This document shows, piece after piece, positions 44,458 through 54,036 of a DNA stretch of 64,000 nt (within the stretch, counting starts at the first letter, position 1; each line of letters begins with the position of its first letter). The stretch lies in assembly GCA_035439505.1 (NCBI GenBank), contig DAORKJ010000010.1, positions 1 to 64,000 on the forward strand, in the 5' to 3' direction. The notes under the pieces were generated by a model. That model saw only the letters and a program-made list of their open reading frames with translations, made no database searches and was not told where the DNA came from. The stretch is from UBA7236 sp035439505. GTDB lineage: Bacteria > Bacteroidota > Bacteroidia > Chitinophagales > BACL12. The position numbers were made by a program, and so were the translations under genes.

Positions 44458-46807
44458 TCAAAATTCTGTCCACTCTTTTTTCCGGGTAAGTTTTAAATCC
44501 TGGAGCACACTTGCTTTTACATTGATATTAAATATATAACTCTGTCTAGCTCCAAATGGTATCCATTTAAAGCCCATTTCCCAACAATGTAATTGGCGAT
44601 AGATATCAATACTGGTGTAAGTAAATTGCTTCAACTCTAGATCGTATCCCGACGATAATAATACCTTCCAGTTAGGCGTTAAATTTAAATCACCCTGAAA
44701 ATAAGCCGATTGTGTAGTATATAAAGAATCTCTTCCGTCAGGTGTTGGTGCATTAGTTACACGTAAATTGTAGGAGATGCTAAAATTCCATGGTATTTCG
44801 AAGTCGATATATCCTTCAGGGTTATTCCAAACCATTTCTCGTTCACCTTCAGTACCCGCTGATGTAGCTAAGGTGGGATTAGAATTTCGTTTAGATTGAA
44901 AATCGGTACTCAAACTCACATTTCCACCATTAAATCTTCCCAGGCGTTGATTAACATCCCACTCAAACTGGTTGAGATTTCTTCCTGTTGAATCCAAAAT
45001 ATAAGGGTCGAAACTTCCTGAAAAATTGATACGCACATTTTTAAATAAAGTAGTATATGCGCTGAATGAAATATCAGCCAAATTTAAAGAATCTGCAGCG
45101 AGGTTATACGAAGTTCCAAAGCTGAAACTTTCTAAAATTTTTATTTTCTTTTCATGTTTTACAGAGTCCTTCTTCGAATACACTTTCATCTCCAATGTAT
45201 TACTCAGATTTAACCCAATACTCCCTACCTCGCCCCGCGAGGGACCACCATAAATACTCCCCTCAAAGATGCTATATGGGGTGGGCTCTTCTGCTGTAGG
45301 CGCTGTATAATAATCGCCATAATATCCCCACTTTTGAGCACCAAAATCAGGTGTATAATTAAAGGTGAGGGATGGTGTCATTACGTGTCTGATTGCCTTT
45401 AATTTTCCATTAAACTGTATGGTAGAATAAATTTTAGTATTAATACTGGCGCCCATATTAAAATAACGAGCAGCAACAAATCCATTTACGGTATCAATAT
45501 CTAAGTAAACGGTATCAATGGTAATACTATCCTCACCTGTTCCGGTGGGGAAGGTATCGGTAACAATAGTTAATTGATAATTTTTTCGAATAGATTCCAA
45601 ATACCAGTTTTCAGTATAATTATAATATGGATTAAACGTAAAATATTTTAAAAATTTTAAAGGCGCAGAAGAATTAACAGTATGCTGCATGCCGTTTTCC
45701 ATTTTGTCTAATGTTTCCGGCATAAATAAAAGTGAATCGGGCGAAATAATTTCGTTTCGTGTTTTCAGATTATAGGTAACACTAAATTGATTTAAAAAAC
45801 CTTCTTTTTTATTACTCAATTTTTTTAACGGATAAATGCGGTTCATACTCAGCGATGCTTCAGGCAAAGTGAGGTTTACCATATTGTCGGAAATAGTTTG
45901 AGAATGACGCAATGCAACAGTTAAATTAAAAGGCGTACTAGGGAAAGCCTGTGAAAATGAGATACCAGAGTTTAAGGTATTGGTTAAATAACTGCTATTG
46001 TAGGCGTTATTTTGTAAATAATCGCTTGAGCTTAAATTCACATTTGCACTAAATGATGAGTTGGGACGTGCTTTCCCATCCTGTGCATGATTCCATGAAA
46101 TATAAAATCCGGAATTTTCTGAATAATCTAGCGCAAATGGTAATCCTAATTTATTAACAGCATAATCTACCCTGAAATTACCACTGAATTTATAATTTAA
46201 ACGGTAAGCAGTTGCAGCATGCAATCCCCAGCTTCCGCGTGAATAAATATCGCCTGTTAATGCAAGGTCAAAATAATCGTTGAGCGCAAAATAATATCCT
46301 CCATTGCGTAAAAAATATCCCTGCGTAAAATGTTTTCCGTATGTTGGAATAATTAACCCGGATGTTTGACCTCGTTTAATCGGAAAAATCCCAAATGGTA
46401 AAAATAATGGTGTGGGTACATCGGCAATAACCAAATTTGCAGGGCCTGTAACAGCAACTTTTTGCGGAATTACTTTGGCTTTATCAGCAGCAATATAAAA
46501 ATGCGGATGATCCAATTCGCAGGTAGTATAACTCAGGTGGTCGCCATAATAGGAATCGTCNNNNNNNNNNNNNNNNNNNNNNNNNNNNNNNNNNNNNNNN
46601 NNNNNNNNNNNNNNNNNNNNNNNNNNNNNNNNNNNNNNNNNNNNNNNNNNNNNNNNNNNNGATGGTATCGGGAAGTTCCTGAGCAGCATAATTCACAACA
46701 TTTTGGTTGGATTGCTCATTTTTATATACAAAAATGCCATCGGATGCCTTTAAAAACATACAATTCACAAAAATCGATATGGCTAAAAGCAGAAATTTAC
46801 GTGGCAC
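44458..46807 (-). CDS. lptD: LPS-assembly protein LptD family, interrupted by a gap
   Basis: LptD is the outer-membrane barrel that inserts lipopolysaccharide. The frame beginning MPRKFLLLAISIFVNCMFLKA, at 46807, is a signal peptide and then enters the 100-N gap. Beyond it the second phase gives HPHFYIAADKAKVIPQKVAV, typical of the C-terminal end of the OstA/LptA-like jellyroll, and a long barrel with repeated aromatic strands ending KKEWTEF. About 110 jellyroll residues are missing, so the gap is longer than 100 bp. The two phases differ only because 100 N is a placeholder. It diverges from the amidase operon. Confidence 0.85.
46561..46660. other. Assembly gap (100 N) inside lptD
   Basis: The flanks do not overlap. 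Alignment to the LptD family would predict a loss of roughly 330 bp encoding the N-terminal jellyroll. Confidence 0.85.
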
Positions 46808-46878
46808 AGATAATTTTGGAATAATTTTATTACTAAATGGATGTTTACTTACAATTATTGTGCAAAGCTATTGAAATT

Positions 46879-48054
46879 ATGAAAAAAAGGACCGGCAAAA
46901 CAAGTTTGCTAATTGGAATGTTCGTGGTTGCATTTATTGTTTTAACCTCATTTAAGTCATTTTCGTTATCTCCGGTTGCCATTCAACCGTATAAATTAAA
47001 AACAGTAGTCATCGATCCGGGTCATGGAGGCCATGATCATGGATGCAGTGGCAGCAAAAACAACGAAAAAACAGTTGCACTCAATTTATCGCTTAAGCTG
47101 GGTGAACTCATCGAAAAAAATTACCCGGATGTAAAGGTAGTGTATACGCGCAAAACCGACGTATTTATTGAATTACACGAGCGGGCAGCAATTGCTAACC
47201 GCAATAATGCCGATTTATTTATCTGCATTCACTGTAACGCCAACCCAAGTTCATCTCCTTTCGGCACAGAAACCTATGTAATGGGGTTACATAAAACCGA
47301 AGCCAACTTAAATGTGGCCAAAAGGGAAAATGACGTAATCTTATTGGAAGACAACTACAATCAGCATTACGACGGTTTCGACCCGTCAAATCCTGCCTCA
47401 CATATCATTTTTTCTCTCAACCAACATGCGTTTATGGAGCAAAGTATCTTATTTGCCTCCAGCGTTGAAAAATATATGAAAAGTCACGCAAAACGCAGCA
47501 GCCGAGGGGTTAAACAGGCCGGTTTCCTGGTTTTATGGAAAACAGGGATGCCGAGTGTGTTGATTGAAACCGGGTTTTTAACCAATGCCAACGAAGAAAA
47601 GTTCTTAGGTTCATCTGAAGGGCAATCTGCCATTGCCGAAAGCATTTTTTATGCATTCCGTGATTATAAAAATGATATGGAAAACAATTCGGGTAAGGTG
47701 AGTGCTGAAAAAGCCCAGGAATTGGAAGCCCAAATGGACAAAAAAGAAACACCTGTCGAAAATCCTATTGCCGTGGCCGGAGATACTAAAGGATTGAGTT
47801 TCAGCGTTCAGTTTTATGCAAGTGCCGTGGAAGAAAAAAACAGCAAATTCTCCGCGCTAAGCAAAGAAAACATCACATTTGTTAAAGAAAACGGCATGTA
47901 TAAGTATCGTTTAGGCCCCTATTCTACTTTAGATGAAGCTACTAAAAAACAAACTTTTGCCCGCGAAAACGGTTATAAAGATGCATTTGTTATAGCGATA
48001 AACGATGGAAAACGTATCTCCATTGAAGAAGCAAAGGCTATTGCGAAAAAATAA
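46879..48054 (+). CDS. N-acetylmuramoyl-L-alanine amidase with SPOR-like domain
   Basis: This enzyme cuts the amide bond between N-acetylmuramic acid and the stem peptide during cell separation. I start at MKKRTGKTSLLIG, dropping 14 residues with no signal character. After the signal anchor, an amidase_3 domain (about 40-270) shows VVIDPGHGGHDHG, the Zn-ligand Glu in ERAAIANRNNADLFICIHCN, and the catalytic Glu in MPSVLIETGFLTN. A C-terminal SPOR-like region (about 310-385; FSVQFYASAVEEKNSKF, RLGPYSTLDEAT) binds denuded septal glycans. mlaD starts 54 bases after the stop. Confidence 0.9.
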   Translation: MKKRTGKTSLLIGMFVVAFIVLTSFKSFSLSPVAIQPYKLKTVVIDPGHGGHDHGCSGSKNNEKTVALNLSLKLGELIEKNYPDVKVVYTRKTDVFIELHERAAIANRNNADLFICIHCNANPSSSPFGTETYVMGLHKTEANLNVAKRENDVILLEDNYNQHYDGFDPSNPASHIIFSLNQHAFMEQSILFASSVEKYMKSHAKRSSRGVKQAGFLVLWKTGMPSVLIETGFLTNANEEKFLGSSEGQSAIAESIFYAFRDYKNDMENNSGKVSAEKAQELEAQMDKKETPVENPIAVAGDTKGLSFSVQFYASAVEEKNSKFSALSKENITFVKENGMYKYRLGPYSTLDEATKKQTFARENGYKDAFVIAINDGKRISIEEAKAIAKK

Positions 48055-48108
48055 TTGAACGCAACTTGCCAACTATTTTATAATTTAGCACACTCAAAGA
48101 CATATCAC

Positions 48109-49050
48109 TTGAAAATATCTAATGAATCGAAGGTAGGAGTTTTGACGGCTATAGGTATAGCATTATTGTTTATTGGTTTTAATTACCTTAAAGGAATCAA
48201 TATATTTCATAAAGGAACCGATTATTTTGTAGAATATGGCAGTGCAGGCGGATTGTTGGTAGGTGATCCTATAATTATTGACGGATATTCCGTTGGAAGA
48301 GTAAAATCAGTTGCCCTTCAGGAAGACCAGTCCGGTGTAAACGTAGTGCTAAATTTTTCGGAAGATGTAAATGTGCCAATTGACTCACGCGCGCGCATTA
48401 GAGGGAATTTGATGGGTGAAAAATATGTGGAAATATATTTAGGTAATGCTACAGAAATGGCAAAACCTAATAGTAATTTATTGGGTGAAATTGAATCTGA
48501 TTTGGCTAATACCATAAGCGCAGAGTTCAAACCAATTAGCGATAAAGTAAAAAGTATGCTTTCGCAAATGGATACTGCCATTACTGTTTTGAGAAGTATT
48601 TTTACTGAAGATGTACAAAACGATTTACAAAAAAGTATGCAGAGTATTAAACTTACTTTGGAATCGTTTAATCAATCTGCCGACCGCGTTAACAATATCA
48701 TTATAAAAGAAGAAGGCGCAATAGATTCTATTATATCCGACGTATCAGATATCACTAATTATGTGAACGAAAGCGAAAATGATATTAAATCTATTTTATC
48801 TAATTTAAAAGCAGTAACCGATTCCCTCAATACCATCGAATGGCAGGAACTTAGCACGCAATTTGCATTAGCTGCAGAAAATATCAATACTATTTCTCAA
48901 AAAATTAATGAAGGTGATGGCAGTTTAGGAAAATTGGTGAATGATGAAGAATTATACAACGAACTGCTTGCCTCATTAAAAGCTTTAGATTCAGCAGTTG
49001 CCAAGTTTTCTGAAGATCCTACAATCAAACTCAAGCTTTTTGGTAAATAG
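48109..49050 (+). CDS. MlaD/MCE-family lipid transport protein
   Basis: MCE proteins form hexameric rings that carry phospholipids between inner and outer membranes. I place the start at the TTG of 48109 (MKISNESKVGVLTAIGIALL), because homologues open exactly like this and no ATG fits. A single N-terminal membrane helix (about 8-28) anchors it in the inner membrane. One MCE domain (about 40-115; GGLLVGDPIIIDGYSVGRV and GNLMGEKYVEIYLG) is followed by a long coiled-coil. The gene is the middle of amidase-mlaD-OstA. No MlaE or MlaF permease/ATPase is near. Confidence 0.9.
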   Translation: MKISNESKVGVLTAIGIALLFIGFNYLKGINIFHKGTDYFVEYGSAGGLLVGDPIIIDGYSVGRVKSVALQEDQSGVNVVLNFSEDVNVPIDSRARIRGNLMGEKYVEIYLGNATEMAKPNSNLLGEIESDLANTISAEFKPISDKVKSMLSQMDTAITVLRSIFTEDVQNDLQKSMQSIKLTLESFNQSADRVNNIIIKEEGAIDSIISDVSDITNYVNESENDIKSILSNLKAVTDSLNTIEWQELSTQFALAAENINTISQKINEGDGSLGKLVNDEELYNELLASLKALDSAVAKFSEDPTIKLKLFGK

Positions 49051-49066
49051 GATTGCGAAAAGCATT

Positions 49067-50677
49067 ATGAAAAATTCGACATTCAGGTTAATTATTGCCG
49101 GCATTTTGCTGGTTGTTTGTAATTTGTCTGCTCATGTAGTACAAGCTCAAACCAATATGCCTGTTAAAACAAAAAAAGATTCCAGCGAAATACAAATTCG
49201 TAGTGCCGATTATCTGGAAATTATTCAAAAAAAGAATGTGAGTGTAAACAGGTTAATCAATAATGTTATTCTCGAACAAAATGATTTAATTCTCTATTGC
49301 GATTCCGCCCTTTTGTTTAAATCAGAAAACATGGCTAAAATTTATGGTCATGTGCACTTGATTCAAGCCGATTCAATTCATGCCTATGGCGACTCTGCCA
49401 TCTATAATGGAAATTCCAAAATTGCCAAGTTATATAGCAATGCAAAAATTACAGATAAATCGATGACACTCACTACCGATAATTTGAGTTACGATTTAAC
49501 AACTAAAATTGCTACTTATATAAATGGTGGACAAGTAACAGATGGTGAAGCAGTATTAACCAGCCAATTAGGTTATTATTATGCGAATACTAATGATGCT
49601 TATTTTAAAAACGATGTTGTTTTAACGCATCCTGAATATGGATTAAAAGCGGATACCCTACAATATAATACGGCAACCGAAAAAGCAATCTTTCGTGGTC
49701 CTACAACTATATTTAATAAAGAGAGCACTGTGTATTGCGAAAAAGGGTATTATGAAACCAACAGTGGTATAGCTGTATTTCATCAGCATGCCAAACTGGA
49801 TAATCCACCGCAGTCGCTGACAGCCGATAGCATTTATTACAATCGTGAAACAGGTATTGGCAAAGCTTATTACAATATCGTATTTACTGATACTGCACAA
49901 CAAGTGCTACAATACAGCAATTTTGCTGAGTATGATGAAATAAACGGCACCATATTTTCAACGGGAGGTTCCATTGCAGGATTTGTTATGGACACCGATA
50001 CTTTATTTATTGGTGGCGATACCATCCGCTCCATTCAGGACAGTTTAAAGCGCAAAACATTGCTTGTTTTTCATAACGTAAAAATTTATAAAAGCGATTT
50101 ACAAGGCAAATGCGATTCGTTAAGTTATGCCGATATGGATTCTGTAATAAGAATGTATGGCGCACCTATTATGTGGAGCGACAGCACTCAGTTTACTGCA
50201 GATACTATTAATATGATTATGCGTAATAAAACGTTACAGGAAATTCAATTATTTACTGACGGTTTCATTATCAATGAGGACGACAGTTTAATATATAATC
50301 AAATAAAAGGCAGAAATATATTTGGTTATTTTTCCAACGAAGATTTGGTAAAAATAAAAGCGATTGGCAACGGAGAAAGTATTTATTATGGCAAAGATGA
50401 CAAGGATCGATATATTGGCGTAAATAAAATGTTTTGTAGTGAAATCATTATTTTACTGAGCGATAAAAAATTCCATCGCATTACATTCAAAAATGCGCCT
50501 GATAGCGAGTTTCAACCCATGCAGGATGCAGTGCTCAGCGACTTCTTATTAAAAAATTTCAAATGGAGTTATAGTGAAAGACCAATGTCGAAAGATGATT
50601 TATTAACTCCGGATGTGCCTCAACCAATTGAAGAAACAAACCCTAGTTTAGAAAAGTCATCCCAAAAAGAAGGGTAA
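49067..50677 (+). CDS. OstA/LptA-like periplasmic protein
   Basis: I start at MKNSTFRLIIAGILLVVC, an ATG 16 bases after the mlaD stop, which gives a clean signal peptide ending QAQT. The 536 residues are a large OstA_2-type jellyroll with repeated beta units (DSALLFKSENMAKIYGHVHL, QADSIHAYGDSAIYNG, DSIYYNRETGIGKAYYNIVF). LptA-like proteins carry lipopolysaccharide across the periplasm to LptD. It is much longer than E. coli LptA, as is usual in Bacteroidota. Its last 58 bases overlap the convergent end of aroA. Confidence 0.85.
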   Translation: MKNSTFRLIIAGILLVVCNLSAHVVQAQTNMPVKTKKDSSEIQIRSADYLEIIQKKNVSVNRLINNVILEQNDLILYCDSALLFKSENMAKIYGHVHLIQADSIHAYGDSAIYNGNSKIAKLYSNAKITDKSMTLTTDNLSYDLTTKIATYINGGQVTDGEAVLTSQLGYYYANTNDAYFKNDVVLTHPEYGLKADTLQYNTATEKAIFRGPTTIFNKESTVYCEKGYYETNSGIAVFHQHAKLDNPPQSLTADSIYYNRETGIGKAYYNIVFTDTAQQVLQYSNFAEYDEINGTIFSTGGSIAGFVMDTDTLFIGGDTIRSIQDSLKRKTLLVFHNVKIYKSDLQGKCDSLSYADMDSVIRMYGAPIMWSDSTQFTADTINMIMRNKTLQEIQLFTDGFIINEDDSLIYNQIKGRNIFGYFSNEDLVKIKAIGNGESIYYGKDDKDRYIGVNKMFCSEIIILLSDKKFHRITFKNAPDSEFQPMQDAVLSDFLLKNFKWSYSERPMSKDDLLTPDVPQPIEETNPSLEKSSQKEG

Positions 50678-51840
50678 GATTTTTTTACCACCCAAGGTTC
50701 TTCAATAACAATTTGCGGATGTAATAAACTCAATGGCGCAAAACACATAGCCATACGATGGTCTTCGTAAGTATTAATTGTAATTACTGAAGCAGCATTG
50801 GTTTTTCCATTTAATTTCCAGGCCTCACCTTCTTCCCAAAACTCAACATCAAACTTTTTTAATTCGGTTTGTAAAGCTGCAGTCCTGTCAGTTTCTTTGA
50901 TGCGTAAACTTTCTAAACCGGTAAATATTGCCTTCACCCCTAATCCTGCACAAGTAACTGCTACTGTTTGTGCTAAATCCGGACAATTGCTAAAATCAAA
51001 TTCCAATGTTTCAACACATTTGCCTTTTTGTTGTAAAACGAGTACTGTATTTTCGAAATGCGCCTCAACACCTAAATGCCGATATATTTCAGGTAATACG
51101 CTATCGCCCTGCAAACTATTTTCGAATAGACCACTAATTTTCAAAGTTGAATTCGGACTTAATGCACATACCGAAAAATAATAGGATGCTGCACTCCAGT
51201 CACTCTCAGCCTGCATAATTTTCGATTGGTATTTAGCAGGATGAACGGTAATGGAATTCCCATCAATTTTCGACATCACACCTAACTCTTCCATCGTTTT
51301 TAAGGTCATATTGATATAGGGAAAAGAAGAAATTTTTCCTTCCAATGTTAAGTGTAATCCTTTTTCCAAAGAAGGTCCAATCATGAGTAATGCAGAAATG
51401 TATTGCGAACTCACATCTGCTCGTATTGAGACATTTCCCCCTGCTAATTTTTTTCCATGAATTGCAATTGGCGGATAACCATCATTTTGTAAATATTCGA
51501 TGGAAGCGCCTAATTGCGCTAATGCATCTACTAAAATTTTAATAGGTCGCTGCTGCATTCTTGTTGAGCCGGTAAGTATTTTTTCGCAATTGCGCGTTGC
51601 AAAATAAGCCGTTAAAAAACGCATAGTTGTTCCTGCAGCACCAACATCACATGTAGTTTCATCAAGCGCGAGTAAACGTTTTAATGTAGTAGTATCATCA
51701 GATGGAGATAAATTATTAATCTCAAAACCACCATCACACAATGCCTGCAAAATCAGCAATCTGTTGCTAATACTTTTAGAACCTTCGAGTTGTATTGCTC
51801 CATTGATTGTTTTCGGAACCGCTTCAAATTTTAATTTCAT
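50620..51840 (-). CDS. aroA: 3-phosphoshikimate 1-carboxyvinyltransferase (EPSP synthase)
   Basis: AroA makes 5-enolpyruvylshikimate 3-phosphate in aromatic amino acid synthesis. I start at MKLKFEAVPKTI, ATG at 51840, which overlaps the aroB stop as ATGA, giving 406 residues. Conserved blocks are LEGSKSISNRLLIL near residue 20, GAAGTTMRFLTAYFA near 80, STRMQQRPI near 105, and the closing NTYEDHRMAMCFAPLSL near 360. Both the N- and C-terminal active-site loops are intact. Its 3' end overlaps the OstA-like gene by 58 bases on opposite strands, so neither has an intergenic terminator here. Confidence 0.95.
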   Translation of the reverse strand: MKLKFEAVPKTINGAIQLEGSKSISNRLLILQALCDGGFEINNLSPSDDTTTLKRLLALDETTCDVGAAGTTMRFLTAYFATRNCEKILTGSTRMQQRPIKILVDALAQLGASIEYLQNDGYPPIAIHGKKLAGGNVSIRADVSSQYISALLMIGPSLEKGLHLTLEGKISSFPYINMTLKTMEELGVMSKIDGNSITVHPAKYQSKIMQAESDWSAASYYFSVCALSPNSTLKISGLFENSLQGDSVLPEIYRHLGVEAHFENTVLVLQQKGKCVETLEFDFSNCPDLAQTVAVTCAGLGVKAIFTGLESLRIKETDRTAALQTELKKFDVEFWEEGEAWKLNGKTNAASVITINTYEDHRMAMCFAPLSLLHPQIVIEEPWVVKKSYPSFWDDFSKLGFVSSIG

Positions 51841-52901
51841 GTTAAGGTGCAATAATAAGTTAATGCATCGGCAATTAGGGCATCGCTTACCTGAATATCG
51901 TAATCACAATTGCCAATTGCATGTAATAAACTGAACCGAATAGTTTTATTAGAATTTTTCTTATCCTGTTGCATCACATCCATGATGGCAGCAAGTGGAA
52001 CTTTTTCCAAAGGATATTTTCCAAATAACTGCAAAAAAATATGGGTGATTTCTTCCAACTCATCAGCAGGCAACCCATTAACTGCATTGGACAACCAGGC
52101 TTCGCATATCATACCAATGGCAATAGCTTCACCATGTAAGAGCGGTTGCGTTTCATTTTGTAGCGACCATGTTTCAATAGCATGACCAATGGTATGACCA
52201 AAATTTAAAATTTTGCGCAAGCCACTTTCAAACGGGTCTTTTTTTACAACATCGTGTTTAATTAAAACAGATTGCTCAATTGCAGCAAGCCAATCTGAAT
52301 TTGGCTGCACTGTTTTACCTTTTTGTTGGTGCCAATATTCGGCATTATAAATCAATCCGTGTTTTAAAATTTCACTAAAACCACTGCGTAATTGTTCAAA
52401 GGGTAATGTCGGTAAAAATTCTGGTGATATAAAAACAGCTTTGGGGTTTTGAAATAATCCAATAATATTTTTCACACCATTAAAATCAATTCCTAGTTTG
52501 CCACCAACAGACGCATCAACCTGCGATAATAATGTTGTTGGAATATTGATAAAATCGAAACCGCGTTTATAGGTACTGGCAACAAATCCACCCATATCAC
52601 CAATTACACCACCACCAAGGTTAATTAATAAACTTTTTCTGTCAGCTTGTGCATCAGTAAATTGTTGCCACAAATTTTTACATGTTTCAATATTTTTTTC
52701 CGATTCGCCAGCTGGAATAGTTATACAACTATGTGATGGCAAAAATTGTTTGATTTGCGGATAACAATATCTTAACGTATTATCATCACACAACACAAAA
52801 ACATTGCTATATTGGTGCTGATTTAACCATGAAGTAAATACACCGGAATCATCAAGTGTTGGTTGAATATAAATGGTATAATTATCCGGTGAAATTTGCA
52901 T
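51837..52901 (-). CDS. aroB: 3-dehydroquinate synthase
   Basis: AroB converts DAHP to dehydroquinate, the second shikimate step, with NAD and a metal ion. The 354-residue length is typical. Visible are the NAD-binding loop NLGGGVIGDMGGFVASTYKRG near residue 95, the substrate residues in PTTLLSQVDASVGGKLG near residue 125, and the metal-binding NFGHTIGHAIE near residue 230. The ABM gene stop precedes it by 1 base and its own stop overlaps aroA by 4, so the genes are translationally coupled. Confidence 0.95.
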   Translation of the reverse strand: MQISPDNYTIYIQPTLDDSGVFTSWLNQHQYSNVFVLCDDNTLRYCYPQIKQFLPSHSCITIPAGESEKNIETCKNLWQQFTDAQADRKSLLINLGGGVIGDMGGFVASTYKRGFDFINIPTTLLSQVDASVGGKLGIDFNGVKNIIGLFQNPKAVFISPEFLPTLPFEQLRSGFSEILKHGLIYNAEYWHQQKGKTVQPNSDWLAAIEQSVLIKHDVVKKDPFESGLRKILNFGHTIGHAIETWSLQNETQPLLHGEAIAIGMICEAWLSNAVNGLPADELEEITHIFLQLFGKYPLEKVPLAAIMDVMQQDKKNSNKTIRFSLLHAIGNCDYDIQVSDALIADALTYYCTLT

Positions 52902-52902
52902 T

Positions 52903-53190
52903 TTACATCAGTTTATCCAGCGACCATGCATCGGGGCGTTCGCTAAACATAATTTTGGTTTGTGCCCAGGTTGTTTTAAATAATTCAGAATTGCGATAAT
53001 TATCGAGCGATTCAATAGAATCCCATAAACTTAATGTAATAAATATATTAGGTTGCATGATATCTCTCGTTAAATCGACCCCTTTACAACCGGGAAATGC
53101 CTCGATTTTATGTTGTGCTCCCATAAATATGCGAATAAATTCATCAGTTTTATCCGGCATAAAAGTCATCTTAACAATGCGTATTATCAT
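52903..53190 (-). CDS. Antibiotic biosynthesis monooxygenase-fold protein, 95 aa
   Basis: The 95 residues have the ferredoxin-like dimeric alpha/beta-barrel of the ABM family: RIVKMTFMPDKTDEFIRIF, the FPGCKGVDL turn and the NIFITLSLWDSIESLDNY strand. Members include quinol monooxygenases and haem-degrading enzymes, but many have no known substrate. It overlaps the SAM-hydrolase stop by four bases (ATGA) and precedes aroB by one base, so it is embedded in the shikimate operon. No catalytic residue can be assigned. Confidence 0.75.
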   Translation of the reverse strand: MIIRIVKMTFMPDKTDEFIRIFMGAQHKIEAFPGCKGVDLTRDIMQPNIFITLSLWDSIESLDNYRNSELFKTTWAQTKIMFSERPDAWSLDKLM

Positions 53191-53960
53191 TCAAATTCAA
53201 TTTGTATCATGTTATCCAGATGCAACCCGAGTAATTGACTGGCATTGCCCTTATTGATAGCAATTTCCAAATTACCTGAGGAGTTGAACAAACAAAGTCT
53301 TTCACCTTCCGGAACCTCACTATATGTGCCGGATATTTCGCGAAGTTCTTCATTTCTTTTGTAATTTATAACAAAATTGCGTCCATCCCGAATTTTTTCG
53401 AACTGTGATTTTGTTACATTGGTAATCAAATTGCCAAAACGGTCGATATATATGATACTTGCACGCATTATAAAAGCATTGTCCGGAGGCCGCAAGTAAG
53501 TTTTTGATTCAAGCGCGTTAAGCGGACCGCCAATTGAACTCAGCGGTTTACCTTCCAGCAGGTCGGCCACTACCCCACTCATTACATCTTTTGCCATAAA
53601 TGATGTGTTGAGATTTTCGGGTACAGGGACAACCACTATTTGTTTTGGAGCACCTTCAATCATTAATGCAAACAGACCATTATCCATGCCGACAAAAAAG
53701 TGGTTTTCATGCTCAAGCACTACCACTTTAGTATCAGTTCTGGTTTCTGCATGCACACTTACCAAATGAATACTTTTAGCCGGAAAATGGGGAAATGTAT
53801 TTTTTAACACAAAAGCAGCTTCCTGAATGTTAAAAGGCGTAATTTCATGGGTGATATCCACAAGTTGTGCCGAAGGAACTCGTGACAAAATTTTACCTTT
53901 TACTATGGCCACATAATAATCCTTTACACCAAGGTCGGAGGTTAGGGTTACAATTGGCAT
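53187..53960 (-). CDS. SAM hydroxide adenosyltransferase / SAM hydrolase (DUF62)
   Basis: The family (SAM-dependent chlorinase, fluorinase and hydroxide adenosyltransferase) binds S-adenosylmethionine and most bacterial members simply hydrolyse it to adenosine and methionine. Signatures are VTLTSDLGVKDYYVAIVKG at the N-terminus, DITHEITPFNIQEAAFVLKN, VHLVSVHAETRTDTKVVVLE and YIDRFGNLITNV toward the C-terminus. The 257-residue length fits. It heads the aro operon, overlapping the ABM gene by four bases. ahcY, which handles the other product of methyl transfer, lies elsewhere in the window. Confidence 0.92.
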   Translation of the reverse strand: MPIVTLTSDLGVKDYYVAIVKGKILSRVPSAQLVDITHEITPFNIQEAAFVLKNTFPHFPAKSIHLVSVHAETRTDTKVVVLEHENHFFVGMDNGLFALMIEGAPKQIVVVPVPENLNTSFMAKDVMSGVVADLLEGKPLSSIGGPLNALESKTYLRPPDNAFIMRASIIYIDRFGNLITNVTKSQFEKIRDGRNFVINYKRNEELREISGTYSEVPEGERLCLFNSSGNLEIAINKGNASQLLGLHLDNMIQIEFE

Positions 53961-53999
53961 AATTATTTAGGTAAAACGAGTGGGTTAAGTCAAAAAAAT

Positions 54000-54007
54000 T
54001 AAATTTG
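54000..54007 (+). promoter_or_regulatory. -7 box of phoH
   Basis: TAAATTTG exactly fits TAnnTTTG, 29 bases before the TTG start. A divergent promoter for the aro operon must also lie in this 76-bp region, but I see no clear box for it. Confidence 0.4.
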
Positions 54008-54036
54008 CATTGAACAGCACAAAATTATAAGAAAAA

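Noticed and set aside
46484..46807. Apparent frameshift in lptD
   Set aside because: The phase change crosses a 100-N placeholder whose real length is unknown, so it is not evidence of a mutation.
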